Shown: positions 1-13,575, counted from the first letter of the stretch. The stretch is 64,000 bases of DNA from Cepaea nemoralis (GCA_014155875.1 JACEFZ010024506.1:501001-565000), one strand, 5' to 3'. The notes: generated by a model from the sequence alone, not told the origin. Program-made: numbers and translations.

Positions 1-980
1 ATAAAAGGCCTTCCCAGAATTCAAGTCCTGACATTTTGTGGTGGGATGTCCAGTTCCCTGTCTCGCCACTTTTCCATCCAAGACAATTCTGAAACGTGAC
101 CAGTGCCCATGTTTATGAAGCTAGGTCAAACCCAGATCTGTACTGGTCAAAAACAAGTGACCAGTGCCCATGTTTATAAAGCTAGGTCAACCTTAGCTAT
201 GTACTGGTCTGAAACAAGAATCTGCCACTTCTGGGTATTGTACCTGAATCAGTCTCTGTGTGAACAAGTGCCTACACAAGTACACTACAAGTATACTACT
301 ATTATATTGACCATATTTGAGGCTGATATGTTATTCATGATTGAACAATATACGTGGATAGATATGGTCAGCATTATGACTAACATGTTCACTCTGCCAG
401 GACTCTGGTACCAGTTTAACGAGGCTGGTTCGACCTTAGAGATGTACTGGTTCTTCTTCTTCTGCTCCTTTTTATCTCCCAATGTGGCCTCAGACAACTC
501 ATGCCCAGCCCTTTGTACATGTGTTCCTGATTGGCTGGACTTTGGAGTGATAGTATTTTTGTTTACTGTATGAGGGAGCCAGTCTCACGCCATCCCTCCT
601 TCGTCACCCCTTACAACAAGCTTGCGGTGTGACTATTATTTGCTTCTCATACAGGCCACGGTAACACACGGGTGAGATTTTACCCATTGGAAACTATTAA
701 ATACTGTTAAAACTAAGAATCACACCTGGGACCATTGTGTTGGTAGGTGAGAGCTCAAACTACTACACCACATTGACTTTGTTGTGGCAGTATAATTGTT
801 CAGGTAATACCATGACAGATACTTCACTATGGGATTTACATGATGGCCATGACATATACTAGCTCCCAGCTTTATAATGTTAAGTGACCAGCTACTTTTC
901 TTATCAGCTTTCCATTTCAGAGCAATAATGCACCAATTCCACAAGCCTGGCTGAAGTATACTGTGGTATTTTTTTGTGTT
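1..980. other. No gene supported; small local duplication
   Basis: No splice-bounded or conserved coding frame is convincing here. Positions about 98-158 and 159-225 are two tandem copies of a roughly 60-bp unit built on 'ccagtgcccatgtttat'. The 156-codon open frame from 103 runs through this duplication and a low-complexity TTC stretch and shows no recognisable motif, so I treat it as accidental. Confidence 0.4.
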
Positions 981-984
981 TTAG

Positions 985-1115
985 ATTTGCTTGCCCTTTG
1001 CTAGACGTTGCAGTCAAGCCCAGCCCCTATTGGTTGTTTGGAACTTCCTAGGCAATTTTACATTCAGTAGTTTGCCATTGCTTTCTGAACGAGAGGTCAA
1101 CATGTAAATACAACT
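985..1115 (-). repeat. SINE group II fragment (antisense)
   Basis: The stretch contains the antisense form of a core seen many times in the window: 'cagtagtttgccattgctt' followed by 'ctgaacga', after a 'tagacgttgcagtcaa' end. Related copies lie near 29.8, 33.5, 33.95, 40.9, 45.3, 50.9, 53.0 and 61.0 kb. The better copies start with a tRNA-like B box ('cgttcgaaacac') and end near 'gtaaaggatatgcaac'. This copy is degenerate. Confidence 0.5.
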
Positions 1116-1780
1116 GACCAATGTCTGGAACAAACTCACTATGCCGCGGTAACAAGAGAATGTGTAAATGGTATACAATCAGAAAATATTCCTTTCTCAA
1201 CTGAAGATTAAACTCAGAACATGTTACTGTCCTGTCAGTTCCTGATTAACTGTGCCACCACAACCCTACACATAACATGATCATATATAACAATAATATT
1301 GTTGTTGCCAGTATTTATTTGGAGTTGTTAAACTTGTCACTTGTGCAGCCAAACATGTGTAAGAATATATAGTTCTAAATTTAAGGCTTGAATCCATAAA
1401 TCACATCTTTTATTTAATACAGGAAAGACCAGAGTAGCAGAAGCAAATATTGTATATATAAACAGTACATGGTGAACTTTGAACTTTATGTCTCCAGTTT
1501 TGGCACTAAAGTTGAAACATTTATTCTGTTTAAATGTTTTTCTGTTTATTTTCATTTATTCTGTTTAATTCAGTTAGTCCTTGTCTGGACAACTCTTCTT
1601 TGTTGTGCAGTTACTCATGTTATTGCTAGCTGCTTTATTTCTATACTCTTTACATTTCTAGTATTTTGTTTTACTACACCATTCTCTCACACGCAACCAT
1701 TCGCCCATATTTTTTTCTGAAATTGGTCTGTTATATGCCCATAATTATAAATAAATATATAGATAAGAACATACATTTCC
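1116..1780. other. AT-rich, no feature seen
   Basis: Sequence rich in A and T leading into the satellite. Open frames here are short and lack recognisable domains. No exon with good splice signals was found on either strand. Confidence 0.4.
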
Positions 1781-1781
1781 A

Positions 1782-4700
1782 CAGAGTCTGTATTAGTTCA
1801 CACTCATCATGCAGCACACAGCCTGTATTAGTTCACACTCATGCAGCACACAGCCTGTATTAGTTCACACTCATCATGCAGCACACAGCATGTATTAGTT
1901 CACACTCATCATGCAGCACTCAGTCTGTATTAGTTCACACTTATCATGCAGCACTGAATCTGTATTAGTTCACACTCATCATACAGCACACAGCCTGTAT
2001 TAGTTCACACTCATCACGCAGCACACAGCCTGTATTAGTTCACACTCATCATGCAGCACACAGCCTGTATTAGCTCACACTCATCATGCAGCAAACAGCA
2101 TGTATTAGTTCACACTCATCATGCAGCACACAGCCTGTATTAGTTCACACTCATCATGCAGCACTCAGTCTCTATTAGTTCACAAGTTCACGCTCATCAT
2201 GCAGCACACAGCCTGTATTAGTTCACACTCATCATGCAGCATTCAGCCTGTATTAGTTCACACTCATCATGCAGCACTCAGCCTGTATTAGTTCACATTC
2301 ATCATGCAGCATTCAGCCTGTATTAGTTCACACTCATCATACAGCACTCAGTCTGTATTAGTTCACACTCATCATGCAGCACTCAGCCTGTATTAGTTCA
2401 CAAGTACACACTCATCATGCAGCACACAGTCTGTATTAGTTCACACTCATGCAGCACACAGCCTGTATTAGTTCACACTCATCATGCAGCACACAGCCTG
2501 TATTAGTTCACACTCATCATGCAGCACTCAGTCTCTATTAGTTCACACTCATCATGCAGCACTCAGTCTGTATTAGTTCACACTCATCATGCAGCATTCA
2601 GCCTGTATTAGTTCACACTCTTCATGCAACACTCAGCCTGTATTGGTTCACACTCATCATGCAGCATTCAGCTTGTATTAGTTCACACTCATCATGCAGC
2701 ATTCAGCCTGTATTAGTTCACACTCATCATGCAGCACTCAGCCTGTATTAGTTCACAAGTTCACACTCATCATGCAGCACACAGCCTGTATTAGTTCACA
2801 CTCATGCAGCACACAGCCTGTATTAGTTCACACTCATCATGCAGCACTCAGTCTCTATTAGTTCACAAGTTCACGCTCATCATGCAGCACACAGCCTGTA
2901 TTAGTTCACATTCATCATGCAGCATTCAGCCTGTATTAGTTCACACTCATCATACAGCACTCAGTCTGTATTAGTTCACACTCATCATGCAGCACTCAGC
3001 CTGTATTAGTTCACAAGTTCACACTCATCATGCAGCACACAGCCTGTATTAGTTCACACTCATGCAGCACACAGCCTGTATTAGTTCACACTCATCATGC
3101 AGCACACAGCCTGTATTAGTTCACACTCATCATGCAGCACTCAGTCTCTATTAGTTCACACTCATCATGCAGCACTCAGTCTGTATTAGTTCACACTCAT
3201 CATGCAGCATTCAGCCTGTATTAGTTCACACTCTTCATGCAACACTCAGCCTGTATTGGTTCACACTCATCATGCAGCATTCAGCTTGTATTAGTTCACA
3301 CTCATCATGCAGCATTCAGCCTGTATTAGTTCACACTCATCATGCAGCACTCAGTCTGTATTAGTTCACAAGTTCACACTCATCATGCAGCACACAGCCT
3401 GTATTAGTTCACACTCATGCAGCACACAGCCTGTATTAGTTCACACTCATCATGCAGCACACAGCCTGTATTAGTTCACACTCATCATGCAGCACACAGC
3501 CTGTATTAATTCACACTCATCATGCAGCACACAGCCTGTATTAGTTCACACTCATCATGCAGCACTGAATCTGTATTAGTTCACACTCATCATACAGCAC
3601 ACAGCCTGTATTAGTTCACACTCATCACGCAACACTCAGTCTGTATTAATTCACACTCATGCAGCACACAGCCTGTATTAGTTCACACTCATCATACAGC
3701 ACACAGCCTGTATTAGTTCACACTCATCACGCAGCACACAGCCTATATTAGTTCACACTCATCATGCAGCACACAGCCTGTATTAGTTCACAAGTTCACA
3801 CTCATCATGCAGCACTCAGTCTGTATTAGTTCACTCATGCAGCACACAGCCTGTATTAGTTCACACTCATGCAGCACACAGCCTGTATTAGTTCACACTC
3901 ATCATGCAGCACGCAGCCTGTATTAGTTCACACTCATCATACAGCATGTAGTCTGTATTAGTTCACACTCATCATGCAGCATGTAGTCTGTATTAGTTCA
4001 CACTCATCATGCAGCACACAGCCTGTATTAGTTCACACTCATCATACAGCATGTAGTCTGTATTAGTTCACACTCATCATGCAGCATGTAGTCTTATTAG
4101 TTCTCACTCATCATGCAGCACACAGCCTGTATTAGTTCACACTCATCATGCAGCACTCAGTCTGTATTAGTTCACACTCATCATGCAACACACAGCCTGT
4201 ATTAGTTCACACTCATCATGCAGCACACAGCCTGTATTAGTTCACACTCATCATGCAGCACTGAGTCTGTACTAGTTCACACTCATCATGCAGCACACAG
4301 CCTGTATTAGTTCACACTTATCATGCAGCACTCAATCTATATTAGTTCACACTCATCATGCAGCACACAGCCTGTATTAGTTCACACTCATCATGCAGCA
4401 CACAGCCTGTATTAGTTCACACTCATCATGCAGCACTCAGTCTGTATTAGTTCACACTCATCATGGAGCACTCAGTCTGTATTAGTTCACATTCATCATG
4501 CAGCACACAACCTGTATTAGTTCACACTCATCATGCAGCACTCAGTCTGTATTAGTTCACACTCATCATGGAGCACTCAGTCTGTATTAGTTCACACTCA
4601 TCATGCAGCACTCAGCCTGTATTAGTTCACAAGTTCACACTCATCATGCAGCACTCAGTCTGTATTAGTTCACTCATGCAGCACACAGCCTGTATTAGTT

Positions 4701-7700
4701 CACACTCATGCAGCACACAGCCTGTATTAGTTCACACTCATCATGCAGCACACAGCCTGTATTAGTTCACACTCATCATACAGCATGTAGTCTGTATTAG
4801 TTCACACTCATCATGCAGCATGTAGTCTGTATTAGTTCACACTCATCATGCAGCACACAGCCTGTATTAGTTCACACTCATCATACAGCATGTAGTCTGT
4901 ATTAGTTCACACTCATCATGCAGCATGTAGTCTGTATTAGTTCACACTCATCATGCAGCACACAGCCTGTATTAGTTCACACTCATCATGCAGCACTGTC
5001 TGTATTAGTTCACACTCATCATGCAGCACACAACCTGTATTAGTTCACACTCATCATGCAGCACACAGCCTGTATTAGTTCACACTCATCATGCAGCACT
5101 GAGTCTGTATTAGTTCACACTCATCATGCAACACACAGCCTGTATTAGTTCACACTCATCATGCAGCACACAGCCTGTATTGGTTCACACTTATCATGCA
5201 GCACTGAGTCTGTATTAGTTCACACTCATCATGCAGCACACAGCCTGTGTTAGTTCACACTCATCATGCAGCACACAGCCTGTATTAGTTCACACTCATC
5301 ATGCAGCACTCAGTCTGTATTAGTTCACACTCATCATGCAGCACTCAGTCTATATTAGTTCACACTCATCATGCAGCATTCAGTCTGTATTAGTTCACAC
5401 TCATCATGAAGCACTCAGTCTGTATTAGTTCACACTCATCATGCAGCACACAGCCTGTATTAGTTCACACTCATCATGCAGCATTCAGCCTGTATTAGTT
5501 CACACTCATCATGCAGCACTCAGTCTGTATTAGTTCACACTCACCATGCAGCACACAGCCTGTATTAGTTCACACTCATCATGCAGCACTGAGTCTGTAT
5601 TAGTTCACACCCATCATGCAACACACAGCCTGTATTAGTTCACACTCATCATGCAGCACACAGCCTGTATTAGTTCACACTTATCATGCAGCATGTAGTC
5701 TGTATTAGTTCACACTCATCATGCAGCACATAGCCTGTATTAGTTCACACTCATCATGCAGCACTCAGTCTGTATTAGTTCACACTCATCATGCAGCACA
5801 CAGCCTGTATTAGTTCACACTCATCATGCAGCACACAGCCTGTATTAGTTCACACTCATCATACAGCACTGAGTCTGTATTAGTTCACACTCATCATGCA
5901 ACACACAGCCTGTATTAGTTCACACTCATCATGCAGCACACAGCCTGTATTAGTTCACACTTATCATGCAGCACTGAGTCTGTATTAGTTCACACTCATC
6001 ATGCAGCACACAGCCTGTATTAGTTCACACTCATCACGCAGCACACAGCCTGTATTAGTTCACACTCATCATGCAGCACTCAGTCTGTATTAGTTCACAC
6101 TCATCATGCAGCACTCAGTCTCTATTAGTTCACACTCATCATGCAGCACTCAGTCTGTATTAGTTCACACTCATCATGCAGCATTCAGCCTGTATTAGTT
6201 CACACTCTTCATGCAACACTCAGCCTGTATTGGTTCACACTCATCATGCAGCATTCAGCTTGTATTAGTTCACACTCATCATGCAGCATTCAGCCTGTAT
6301 TAGTTCACACTCATCATGCAGCACTCAGCCTGTATTAGTTCACAAGTTCACACTCATCATGCAGCACACAGCCTGTATTAGTTCACACTCATGCAGCACA
6401 CAGCCTGTATTAGTTCACACTCATCATGCAGCACACAGCCTGTATTAGTTCACACTCATCATACAGCATACAGCCTGTATTAGTTCACACTCATCATGCA
6501 GCACTGAATCTGTATTAGTTCACACTCATCATACAGCACACAGCCTGTATTAGTTCACACTCATCACGCAACACTCAGTCTGTATTAATTCACACTCATG
6601 CAGCACACAGCCTGTATTAGTTCACACTCATCATACAGCACACAGCCTGTATTAGTTCACACTCATCACGCAGCACACAGCCTATATTAGTTCACACTCA
6701 TCATGCAGCACACAGCCTGTATTAGTTCACACTCATCATGCAGCACTCAGCCTGTATTAGTTCACAAGTTCACACTCATCATGCAGCACTCTGTATTAGT
6801 TCACTCATGCAGCACACAGCCTGTATTAGTTCACACTCATGCAGCACACAGCCTGTATTAGTTCACACTCATCATGCAGCACGCAGCCTGTATTAGTTCA
6901 CACTCATCATACAGCATGTAGTCTGTATTAGTTCACACTCATCATGCAGCATGTAGTCTGTATTAGTTCACACTCATCATGCAGCACACAGCCTGTATTA
7001 GTTCACACTCATCATACAGCATGTAGTCCTGTATTAGTTCACACTCATCATGCAGCATGTAGTCTGTATTAGTTCACACTCATCATGCAGCACACAGCCT
7101 GTATTAGTTCACACTCATCATGCAGCACTCAGTCTGTATTAGTTCACACTCATCATGCAACACACAGCCTGTATTAGTTCACACTCATCATGCAGCACAC
7201 AGCCTGTATTAGTTCACACTCATCATGCAGCACTGAGTCTGTACTAGTTCACACTCATCATGCAGCACACAGCCTGTATTAGTTCACACTTATCATGCAG
7301 CACTCAATCTATATTAGTTCACACTCATCATGCAGCACACAGCCTGTATTAGTTCATACTCATCATGCAGCACTCAGTCTGTATTAGTTCACACTCATCA
7401 TGGAGCACTCAGTCTGTATTAGTTCACATTCATCATGCAGCACACAACCTGTATTAGTTCACACTCATCATGCAGCACTCAGTCTGTATTAGTTCACACT
7501 CATCATGGAGCACTCAGTCTGTATTAGTTCACACTCATCATGCAGCACTCAGCCTGTATTAGTTCACAAGTTCACACTCATCATGCAGCACTCAGTCTGT
7601 ATTAGTTCACTCATGCAGCACACAGCCTGTATTAGTTTACACTCATGCAGCACAGCAGCCTGTATTAGTTCACACTCATCATGCAGCACACAGCCTGTAT

Positions 7701-9352
7701 TAGTTCACACTCATCATACAGCATGTAGTCTGTATTAGTTCACACTCATCATGCAGCATGTAGTCTGTATTAGTTCACACTCATCATGCAGCACACAGCC
7801 TGTATTAGTTCACACTCATCATACAGCATGTAGTCTGTATTAGTTCACACTATCATGCAGCATGTAGTCTGTATTAGTTTCACACTCATCATGCAGCACA
7901 CAGCCTGTATTAGTTCACACTCATCATGCAGCACTGTCTGTATTAGTTCACACTCATCATGCAGCACACAACCTGTATTAGTTCACACTCATCATGCAGC
8001 ACACAGCCTGTATTAGTTCACACTCATCATGTAGCACTGAGTCTGTATTAGTTCACACTCATCATGCAGCACACAGTCTGTATTAGTTCACACTCATCAT
8101 GCAGCACACAGCCTGTATTGGTTCACACTTATCATGCAGCACTGAGTCTGTATTAGTTCACACTCATCATGCAGCACACAGCCTGTAGTTAGTTCACACT
8201 CATCATGCAGCACACAGCCTGTATTAGTTCACACTCATCATGCAGCACTCAGTCTGTATTAGTTCACACTCATCATGCAGCACTCAGTCTATATTAGTTC
8301 ACACTCATCATGCAGCATTCAGTCTGTATTAGTTCACACTCATCATGAAGCACTCAGTCTGTATTAGTTCACACTCATCATGCAGCACACAGCCTGTATT
8401 AGTTCACACTCATCATGCAGCATTCAGCCTGTATTAGTTCACACTCATCATGCAGCACTCAGTCTGTATTAGTTCACACTCATCATGCAGCACACAGCCT
8501 GTATTAGTTCACACTCATCATGCAGCACTGAGTCTGTATTAGTTCACACCCATCATGCAACACACAGCCTGTATTAGTTCACACTCATCATGCAGCACAC
8601 AGCCTGTATTAGTTCACACTTATCATGCAGCATGTAGTCTGTATTAGTTCACACTCATCATGCAGCACATAGCCTGTATTAGTTCACACTCATCATGCAG
8701 CACTCAGTCTGTATTAGTTCACACTCATCATGCAGCACACAGCCTGTATTAGTTCACACTCATCATGCAGCACACAGCCTGTATTAGTTCACACTCATCA
8801 TACAGCACTGAGTCTGTATTAGTTCACACTCATCATGCAACACACAGCCTGTATTAGTTCACACTCATCATGCAGCACACAGCCTGTATTAGTTCACACT
8901 TATCATGCAGCACTGAGTCTGTATTAGTTCACACTCATCATGCAGCACACAGCCTGTATTAGTTCACACTCATCACGCAGCACACAGCCTGTATTAGTTC
9001 ACACTCATCATGCAGCACTCAGTCTGTATTAGTTCACACTCATCATGCAGCACTCAGTCTATATTAGTTCACACTCATCATGCAGCATTCAGCCTGTATT
9101 AGTTCACACTCATCATGCAGCACTCAGTCTGTATTAGTTCACACTCATCATGAAGCACTCAGTCTGTATTAGTTCACACTCATCATGCAGCACACAGCCT
9201 GTATTAGTTCACACTCATCATGCAGCACACAGCCTGCATTAGTTCAAACTCATCATGCAGCACTGAGTCTGTATTAGTTCACACTCATAATGCAGCACAC
9301 AGCCTGTATTAGTTCACACTCATAATGCAGCACACAGCCTGTATTAGTTCAC
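1782..9352. repeat. 35-bp satellite array with higher-order repeats
   Basis: About 216 units of roughly 35 bp, read as 'tattagttcacactcatc' followed by 'atgcagcacacagcctg'. Variants have ACTCAGTCTG, ATTCAGCCTG, ACTGAGTCTG or ATGTAGTCTG at the 3' end. Some units lack CAT (32 bp) and others have an inserted 'aagttcaca'. These variants recur in the same order, showing higher-order structure: one block at 2,554-2,751 reappears at 3,167 and at 6,141, and another at 4,568 reappears at 7,505. A block of about 2.95 kb is thus duplicated in tandem. The 35-bp unit is not a multiple of three, so the 65-77 codon frames simply rotate through three frames and are not genes. Confidence 0.95.
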
Positions 9353-9510
9353 AGTGGTATTCTAAGAATTGTTCTGTGTCATTTTATTGCAGAATCTTTT
9401 ATTTTATTTTTTTAGTTGGTGTGAAATGTTCCATGATTCATATCCTTGTAGTCCCACAGAAAAGACTACCTTAAACTTTTACGACATGCTTACACTGTTA
9501 GTTTTATATT

Positions 9511-9533
9511 CCCCCCCCCCCCCCCCCCCCCCC
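9511..9533. repeat. Poly-C tract
   Basis: A run of about 23 cytosines between the satellite and the first host exon. It is simple sequence, likely length-variable, and hard to assemble exactly. Confidence 0.9.
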
Positions 9534-9688
9534 ATAAAAGTATTCAGAAAAGACGCATTGTCTCAAAATTGCTATTTTAAATGTTTTTTTTACTAGTTCA
9601 CACTATTAATTTATATAATGCTGCAAAACAAATCTCATACTATCATAGACAGCACTAGAGAAAACAAACACTAAGATGAAATACTCAC

Positions 9689-9773
9689 CTCAATATCAAG
9701 TTTCAGAAGATTACACTCTGTTATGTATGACCTCAGCACTTGGTATGTGTCCTGTATTTCACTGGAACTGACT
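9689..9773 (-). CDS. Probable internal exon of an unidentified host gene (85 bp)
   Basis: On the minus strand an acceptor (TTTGTTTTCAG) precedes 85 bp with one open frame, followed by a strong donor (GAG|GTGAGTAT). The peptide, after one base that completes a codon, includes SSSEIQDTYQVLRSY and ITECNLLKLDIE: charged and helix-like. The leading base exactly completes the split codon left by the exon at 10,810-10,916 (CA|A = Gln), so the two exons splice in frame. I do not recognise the protein; the composition suits a coiled coil. The next exon downstream would lie beyond or below the 35-bp satellite, which would make that satellite intronic. Confidence 0.6.
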
Positions 9774-10204
9774 CTGAAAACAAATACAAGTATCCTTGAA
9801 TGTATCAGTCACTGTAAGCAGTGCCACACTGACAATTTTAAGAACAAGGTTCAAGAGGTTGAAGAGAAGGAGGTATCCCACAAAAGAAAACAAAAATAGA
9901 CAATCATTACAGCAGAGCATATATACAAGTTGTAAGCCATGGCTTTGTCTTGGGTTTTCCCAGTCTGTACACTAATGTAAATTATTTAAACATGTCATTT
10001 CACATCCATTCTCACTTTGTGACTGCCCATACATTTATTCTTGGACAATTAATGTGAAGATGTTCCTTTGCTGTCCATGATCACAGAAGATTTATGCATT
10101 CTTTTGTTTGTTAAAGGCCAAGGTCGTCCCATAGCAGACACTGCCACTGGGGTGAGAGATGTGAGGTCTTCACATGTTCTAGGCCATGACATACGAGATG
10201 GGTG

Positions 10205-10655
10205 GCTAGTTGCCTTCCTCAGCACTGCCAAATTCTGTGAGTTTCCTTCCTCATCACTGTTCTTGATTTGATTTGATTTGATTTGATTTGATTTGATTTG
10301 ATTTCTTCTTCTTCTTCTTCTGCGTTCATCCGGATTTTTTTCCGGATGTGACTGCGTTGTGCCTGTTTACAGCAGAGCTGCGTTCTTGCGCCGTTAGGCC
10401 GACACATCCGACTTCTGCGGGCATTTGTTGACCGGGTTAACCTTCCTGGTGATTTGATTTTGATTTCTTTTCCAGACAAATGCCAGAACATTCTGTGAGT
10501 TTCCTTCCTCATCACTATTCCTTTCCAGACAAATGCCAGAAAATCCTGCAAGTTTCCTTTGTTATCACTGTTCCTTTAGAGACAAATGACAGAACATTCT
10601 GTGAGTTTCCTTTCTCATCACTGTTCCAAATGACAGAACATTCTGAAATTGTCTG
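10205..10655. repeat. ~54-bp minisatellite interrupted by a SINE-like insert
   Basis: A unit resembling 'ccagacaaatgccagaac' plus 'attctgtgagtttcctt' plus a CATCACTGTTCC-like end occurs at about 10,210-10,260 and then three to four times in 10,475-10,650. Between these lies 10,262-10,468, which starts with (GATTT)n and (TTC)n and looks like the antisense tail and body of a SINE. Degenerate copies of the flank just upstream (about 10,145-10,210) resemble 19,391-19,460, so an interspersed repeat is involved as well. Confidence 0.6.
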
Positions 10656-10809
10656 CTACCCATGTTTATTCGATGAGTAAACCTCAGAGATATATATAAC
10701 TAAGAATTACAATAAATATATTCTTTCGTATAAAATGCAATTATGAGTTTAGAAAATGTTATCAGATAAAATATTATGTATTCCATGAAGGCAGTACTTA
10801 AGTACTTAC

Positions 10810-10916
10810 TGATCTCCCATAGTCTTGTACAGGTGAGTGACATGGAGCTCTGCTCGCATCAGCTTCTTGTCCACTCTGCTGATTGCCACCTGTTTCATGA
10901 GATCCAGCATGAGCAC
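10810..10916 (-). CDS. Probable internal exon of an unidentified host gene (107 bp)
   Basis: The exon has the best splice signals of the group. The acceptor is a long pyrimidine tract (TTTGTCTTCCTCCATCC) ending CATCAG, and the donor is GATCA|GTAAGTACT. The single open frame gives VLMLDLMKQVAISRVDKK and LMRAELHVTHLYKTMGD, then CA of a split codon that the 85-bp exon at 9,689-9,773 completes. The peptide is amphipathic and rich in K, R, E and L, consistent with a helical or coiled-coil protein. The coordinate order fits minus-strand transcription. Function is unknown. Confidence 0.65.
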
Positions 10917-11094
10917 CTGATGAATGGATGGAGGAAGACAAACATTACACGACTGAATGGATGCTTAACACTGCCACAGACATATGCCATCATTAAAATA
11001 ATGTTATATGTCATAACCCCCCCCCCCCCCAAAAAAAAAAATAATAATAATTAAAACAACAAACAAACAAACAAACATACACACATAACATACG

Positions 11095-11335
11095 TTATAC
11101 GATACCACAGGGTCAACAGAACATTACAACATAATTTACTTCATGATGATGCACAGGTTTGACAGATTAGTACAACTTTACAAAGTTTAAAATGACGCCA
11201 CAGGTATGGCAAAATAATACACCATAAATTACTTTATCAGATGTCACAGGCTGTACAGAATAGTGCAACATAATTTACCTTATTATGATGCCATAGACTT
11301 AACAAAATAGTACAACATAACTTAATGTATTATGA
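11095..11335. repeat. Degenerate ~60-bp tandem repeat
   Basis: Four diverged units share the pattern 'acagaatagtgcaacataa' plus 'tttacct' plus a TTATGATG-like end, each followed by CCACAGG- or CCATAGA-like sequence. No coding frame survives. It lies in the intron between the exons at 10,810 and 11,440. Confidence 0.55.
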
Positions 11336-11439
11336 TTTCAATCAGTAATATTCATTCATCAATGCTAAATTGAATGTGACAGATGCTATAATTAGTTGGG
11401 GGGCATACATGTGTGAAATGTCTAGTGAAAATAAATTAC

Positions 11440-11472
11440 CTGCATATTAGCCAACTCCTTCTTGTTTGCCGC
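11440..11472 (-). CDS. Possible 33-bp micro-exon of the same host gene
   Basis: Eleven codons (AANKKELANMQ) end at a good donor (ATGCAG|GTAATTTA). They join in phase 0 to the exon at 10,810-10,916, giving a continuous charged helix. An in-frame TAG directly upstream forces the acceptor to be AAGATAG|GCG, whose pyrimidine tract is weak. The phase does not match the exon at 13,576-13,667, which ends with two bases of a codon, so at least one further exon would be needed between them. This is the least certain exon of the set. Confidence 0.35.
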
Positions 11473-11859
11473 CTATCTTTTTATGCAAGAGTTTAATCTG
11501 AAGTTGATGCTGTGTCTTCGCCAGTGCATGATCAGTCGTCATTGTGTACACTTTGAGCCGCAATCTTGAGAGTAAAATATTCAGTGAATTTGATAAATAT
11601 AACATCAAATAACAGATGATAAGTGTTTCCATTTCTGGAATTGAGCCTATTTGTACTGACAAGATAAACTTATGGGTATTAATTTGGGCTCTTGGAAGAT
11701 ATGCAACAAACATTGGACAGAATGATTCTGGGACCATTTATAACATGATACACATACGCTTAATATTCCTTTCTTCAGAAATATACAACACACAAATACA
11801 GAATGCCCAGTGTGTGATGTCAAGTAAATTATGAACATTTAAACAATATACATAGACTG

Positions 11860-12200
11860 TTGACTGACTGACTGATAACCAACAAACTGACAGACATGCA
11901 GGAAGTCAAATAGGCAAACAGGCTGGCAGGAAAGCAGTCAAACAGACAGGCAGGCAGACACACAGATTGACATACAGGTAGGCCGGCAGACAGACAGTCA
12001 AATACACAAACAGGCCGTTAAGCAGTAAGACACCCAGACAGACAAACAGACCTACATTTACACAAACAAGCTGACAGGTTGACATATATATATATACACA
12101 GATAGATAAATTGACTAACAGATAGGTAGACGCACAGGTAGGCACACAGGAAGGCAAACAGTTAGACATACCTGCAGGTGACAAGACACACAAATACATG
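11860..12200. repeat. Degenerate CAGA/CAGG-rich simple repeat
   Basis: A run of diverged 'acagacaggcaggcagaca'-type sequence that includes a short (AT)n stretch. Long open frames on the minus strand here encode only C/L/V/P-rich low-complexity peptide and are not credited. Confidence 0.6.
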
Positions 12201-12704
12201 AGCACAAAAGATAATCTAGCATAAAGATACAAAAATAAATATCAGTTTTCATATCAAGCGTTAGCACATATGAATGTTTTATTTTTTTTTTAAATTCCTT
12301 CATGTTATCATTATTACATACAATATAGATGCAATGCATATAGTCAAAGATGAAGAAGACACTGCTTCTAGATAAAACATACACTCAAAAATCCTAAAAA
12401 TAGAAGTAGAGACATACATGATTAATACAGGGAGAACATGGGTGGGGATGCAGGAGGCAGCTAAAAGTAGGGCGGGTGGGAATAGAGCCCATGCCTCAGT
12501 GGGGGTGGAGAGTGCAACAGAAGAAGATTACATATAAGACAATAGATTCTGTACAATTCATAATTACAGTTTTTGATAACATGATACCTGACATCCAGGC
12601 TATGTTGTTGGTACATAATACACAGATGGTCTTACAGCTGAGTAGCCTGGGTTTTGGTACATTATGGGGTTAATCAAACACATAAAAGGTAACATGAAAG
12701 TGTT
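12200..12704. other. No feature seen
   Basis: AT-rich intronic-looking sequence with a short G-rich patch near 12,470. The 65-codon open frame from 12,476 has no motif and no splice support. Confidence 0.35.
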
Positions 12705-12925
12705 CACACAGGCTCTTAGACAGTTCCAGATAAGCACAGATAAAAAGAACATTGACAGATTCTTAGACAGTTCCAGATAGGCACAAATAAAAAGAACATT
12801 TACAGACTCTTAGACAGTTCCAGATAGGCACAGATAAAAAGTACATAGAAAAACAAACTCTTAGAAAGTTCCAGATAGGCACAGATAAAAAGTGCATTTA
12901 CAGACTCTTAGAGAGTTCCACTTAA
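12705..12925. repeat. ~46-48 bp minisatellite, about 4.5 units
   Basis: Units contain 'ctcttagacagttccagat' followed by AGGCACAGATAAAAAG and a short spacer, repeated with a few substitutions per copy. It is noncoding, within an intron of the proposed minus-strand host gene. Confidence 0.75.
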
Positions 12926-13229
12926 GTACAGTATTTTAAAAACATCTCAGTAACGAGACATTGGCAACAGTCAGAACCGGATGTATATCTTTACACGAAA
13001 GTCTTCACTGGGATCTGTTTTAGCTTAATGTGAGATCCAGACTTTCCCCTCCCTCAATACTAATCCTTTCTAAAAGAAAATCTACTGTAGCAACTGAATT
13101 AGTGATGTGAGTTGGACAAGAAAGGCAGAGGAAAGGTGAGGTCAGAGGAGAGTTCACTAGTAACGATCCAGTCAAGTATTTTAAGGTAGCTTCCTAAAGA
13201 GAAAAAAACATATCATATCTTTATTACAC

Positions 13230-13230
<1 letters not shown>

Positions 13231-13304
<74 letters not shown>

Positions 13305-13318
13305 CCCCCCCCCCCTCT
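13231..13318. repeat. (CT)n microsatellite followed by poly-C
   Basis: About 70 bp of perfect CT dinucleotide repeat and then a short C tract. It is likely length-variable and holds no gene. Confidence 0.95.
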
Positions 13319-13575
13319 CCTTTCTCCTCTAACGATCGTCATAGTTGAGACTTCTTCTGAGGCATTTGGCTTTGGCCATCAATTAAATTAGAGTCTTTTC
13401 CGGAATCCATAGACAATGCACTTCATAAATGCCCTGCAGTTTCCAATGCTGTTCGACATAGGCTTAAATAAGTTTCATAATCGACACTGCGCATATTAAT
13501 ACAGCAAAACACTAACCTTAGTGAAAGAGAACTACAAAGGCAACAAATATACAACAATGTTTAAATACCACATAC

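Noticed and set aside
103..573. 156-codon open frame near the window start
   Set aside because: Crosses a local 60-bp duplication and a TTC-rich stretch; no motif or splice support.
2554..7738. Repeated 65-77 codon frames (HSVCISSHSS type)
   Set aside because: Frame-rotating translations of the 35-bp satellite.
1782..9352. CRISPR-like array
   Set aside because: The repeats are contiguous with no unique spacers, and the window is eukaryotic.
9835..9880. Plus-strand exon-like KNKVQEVEEKE followed by GGTATCC
   Set aside because: Too short, weak acceptor, and on the opposite strand to the better supported exons on either side.
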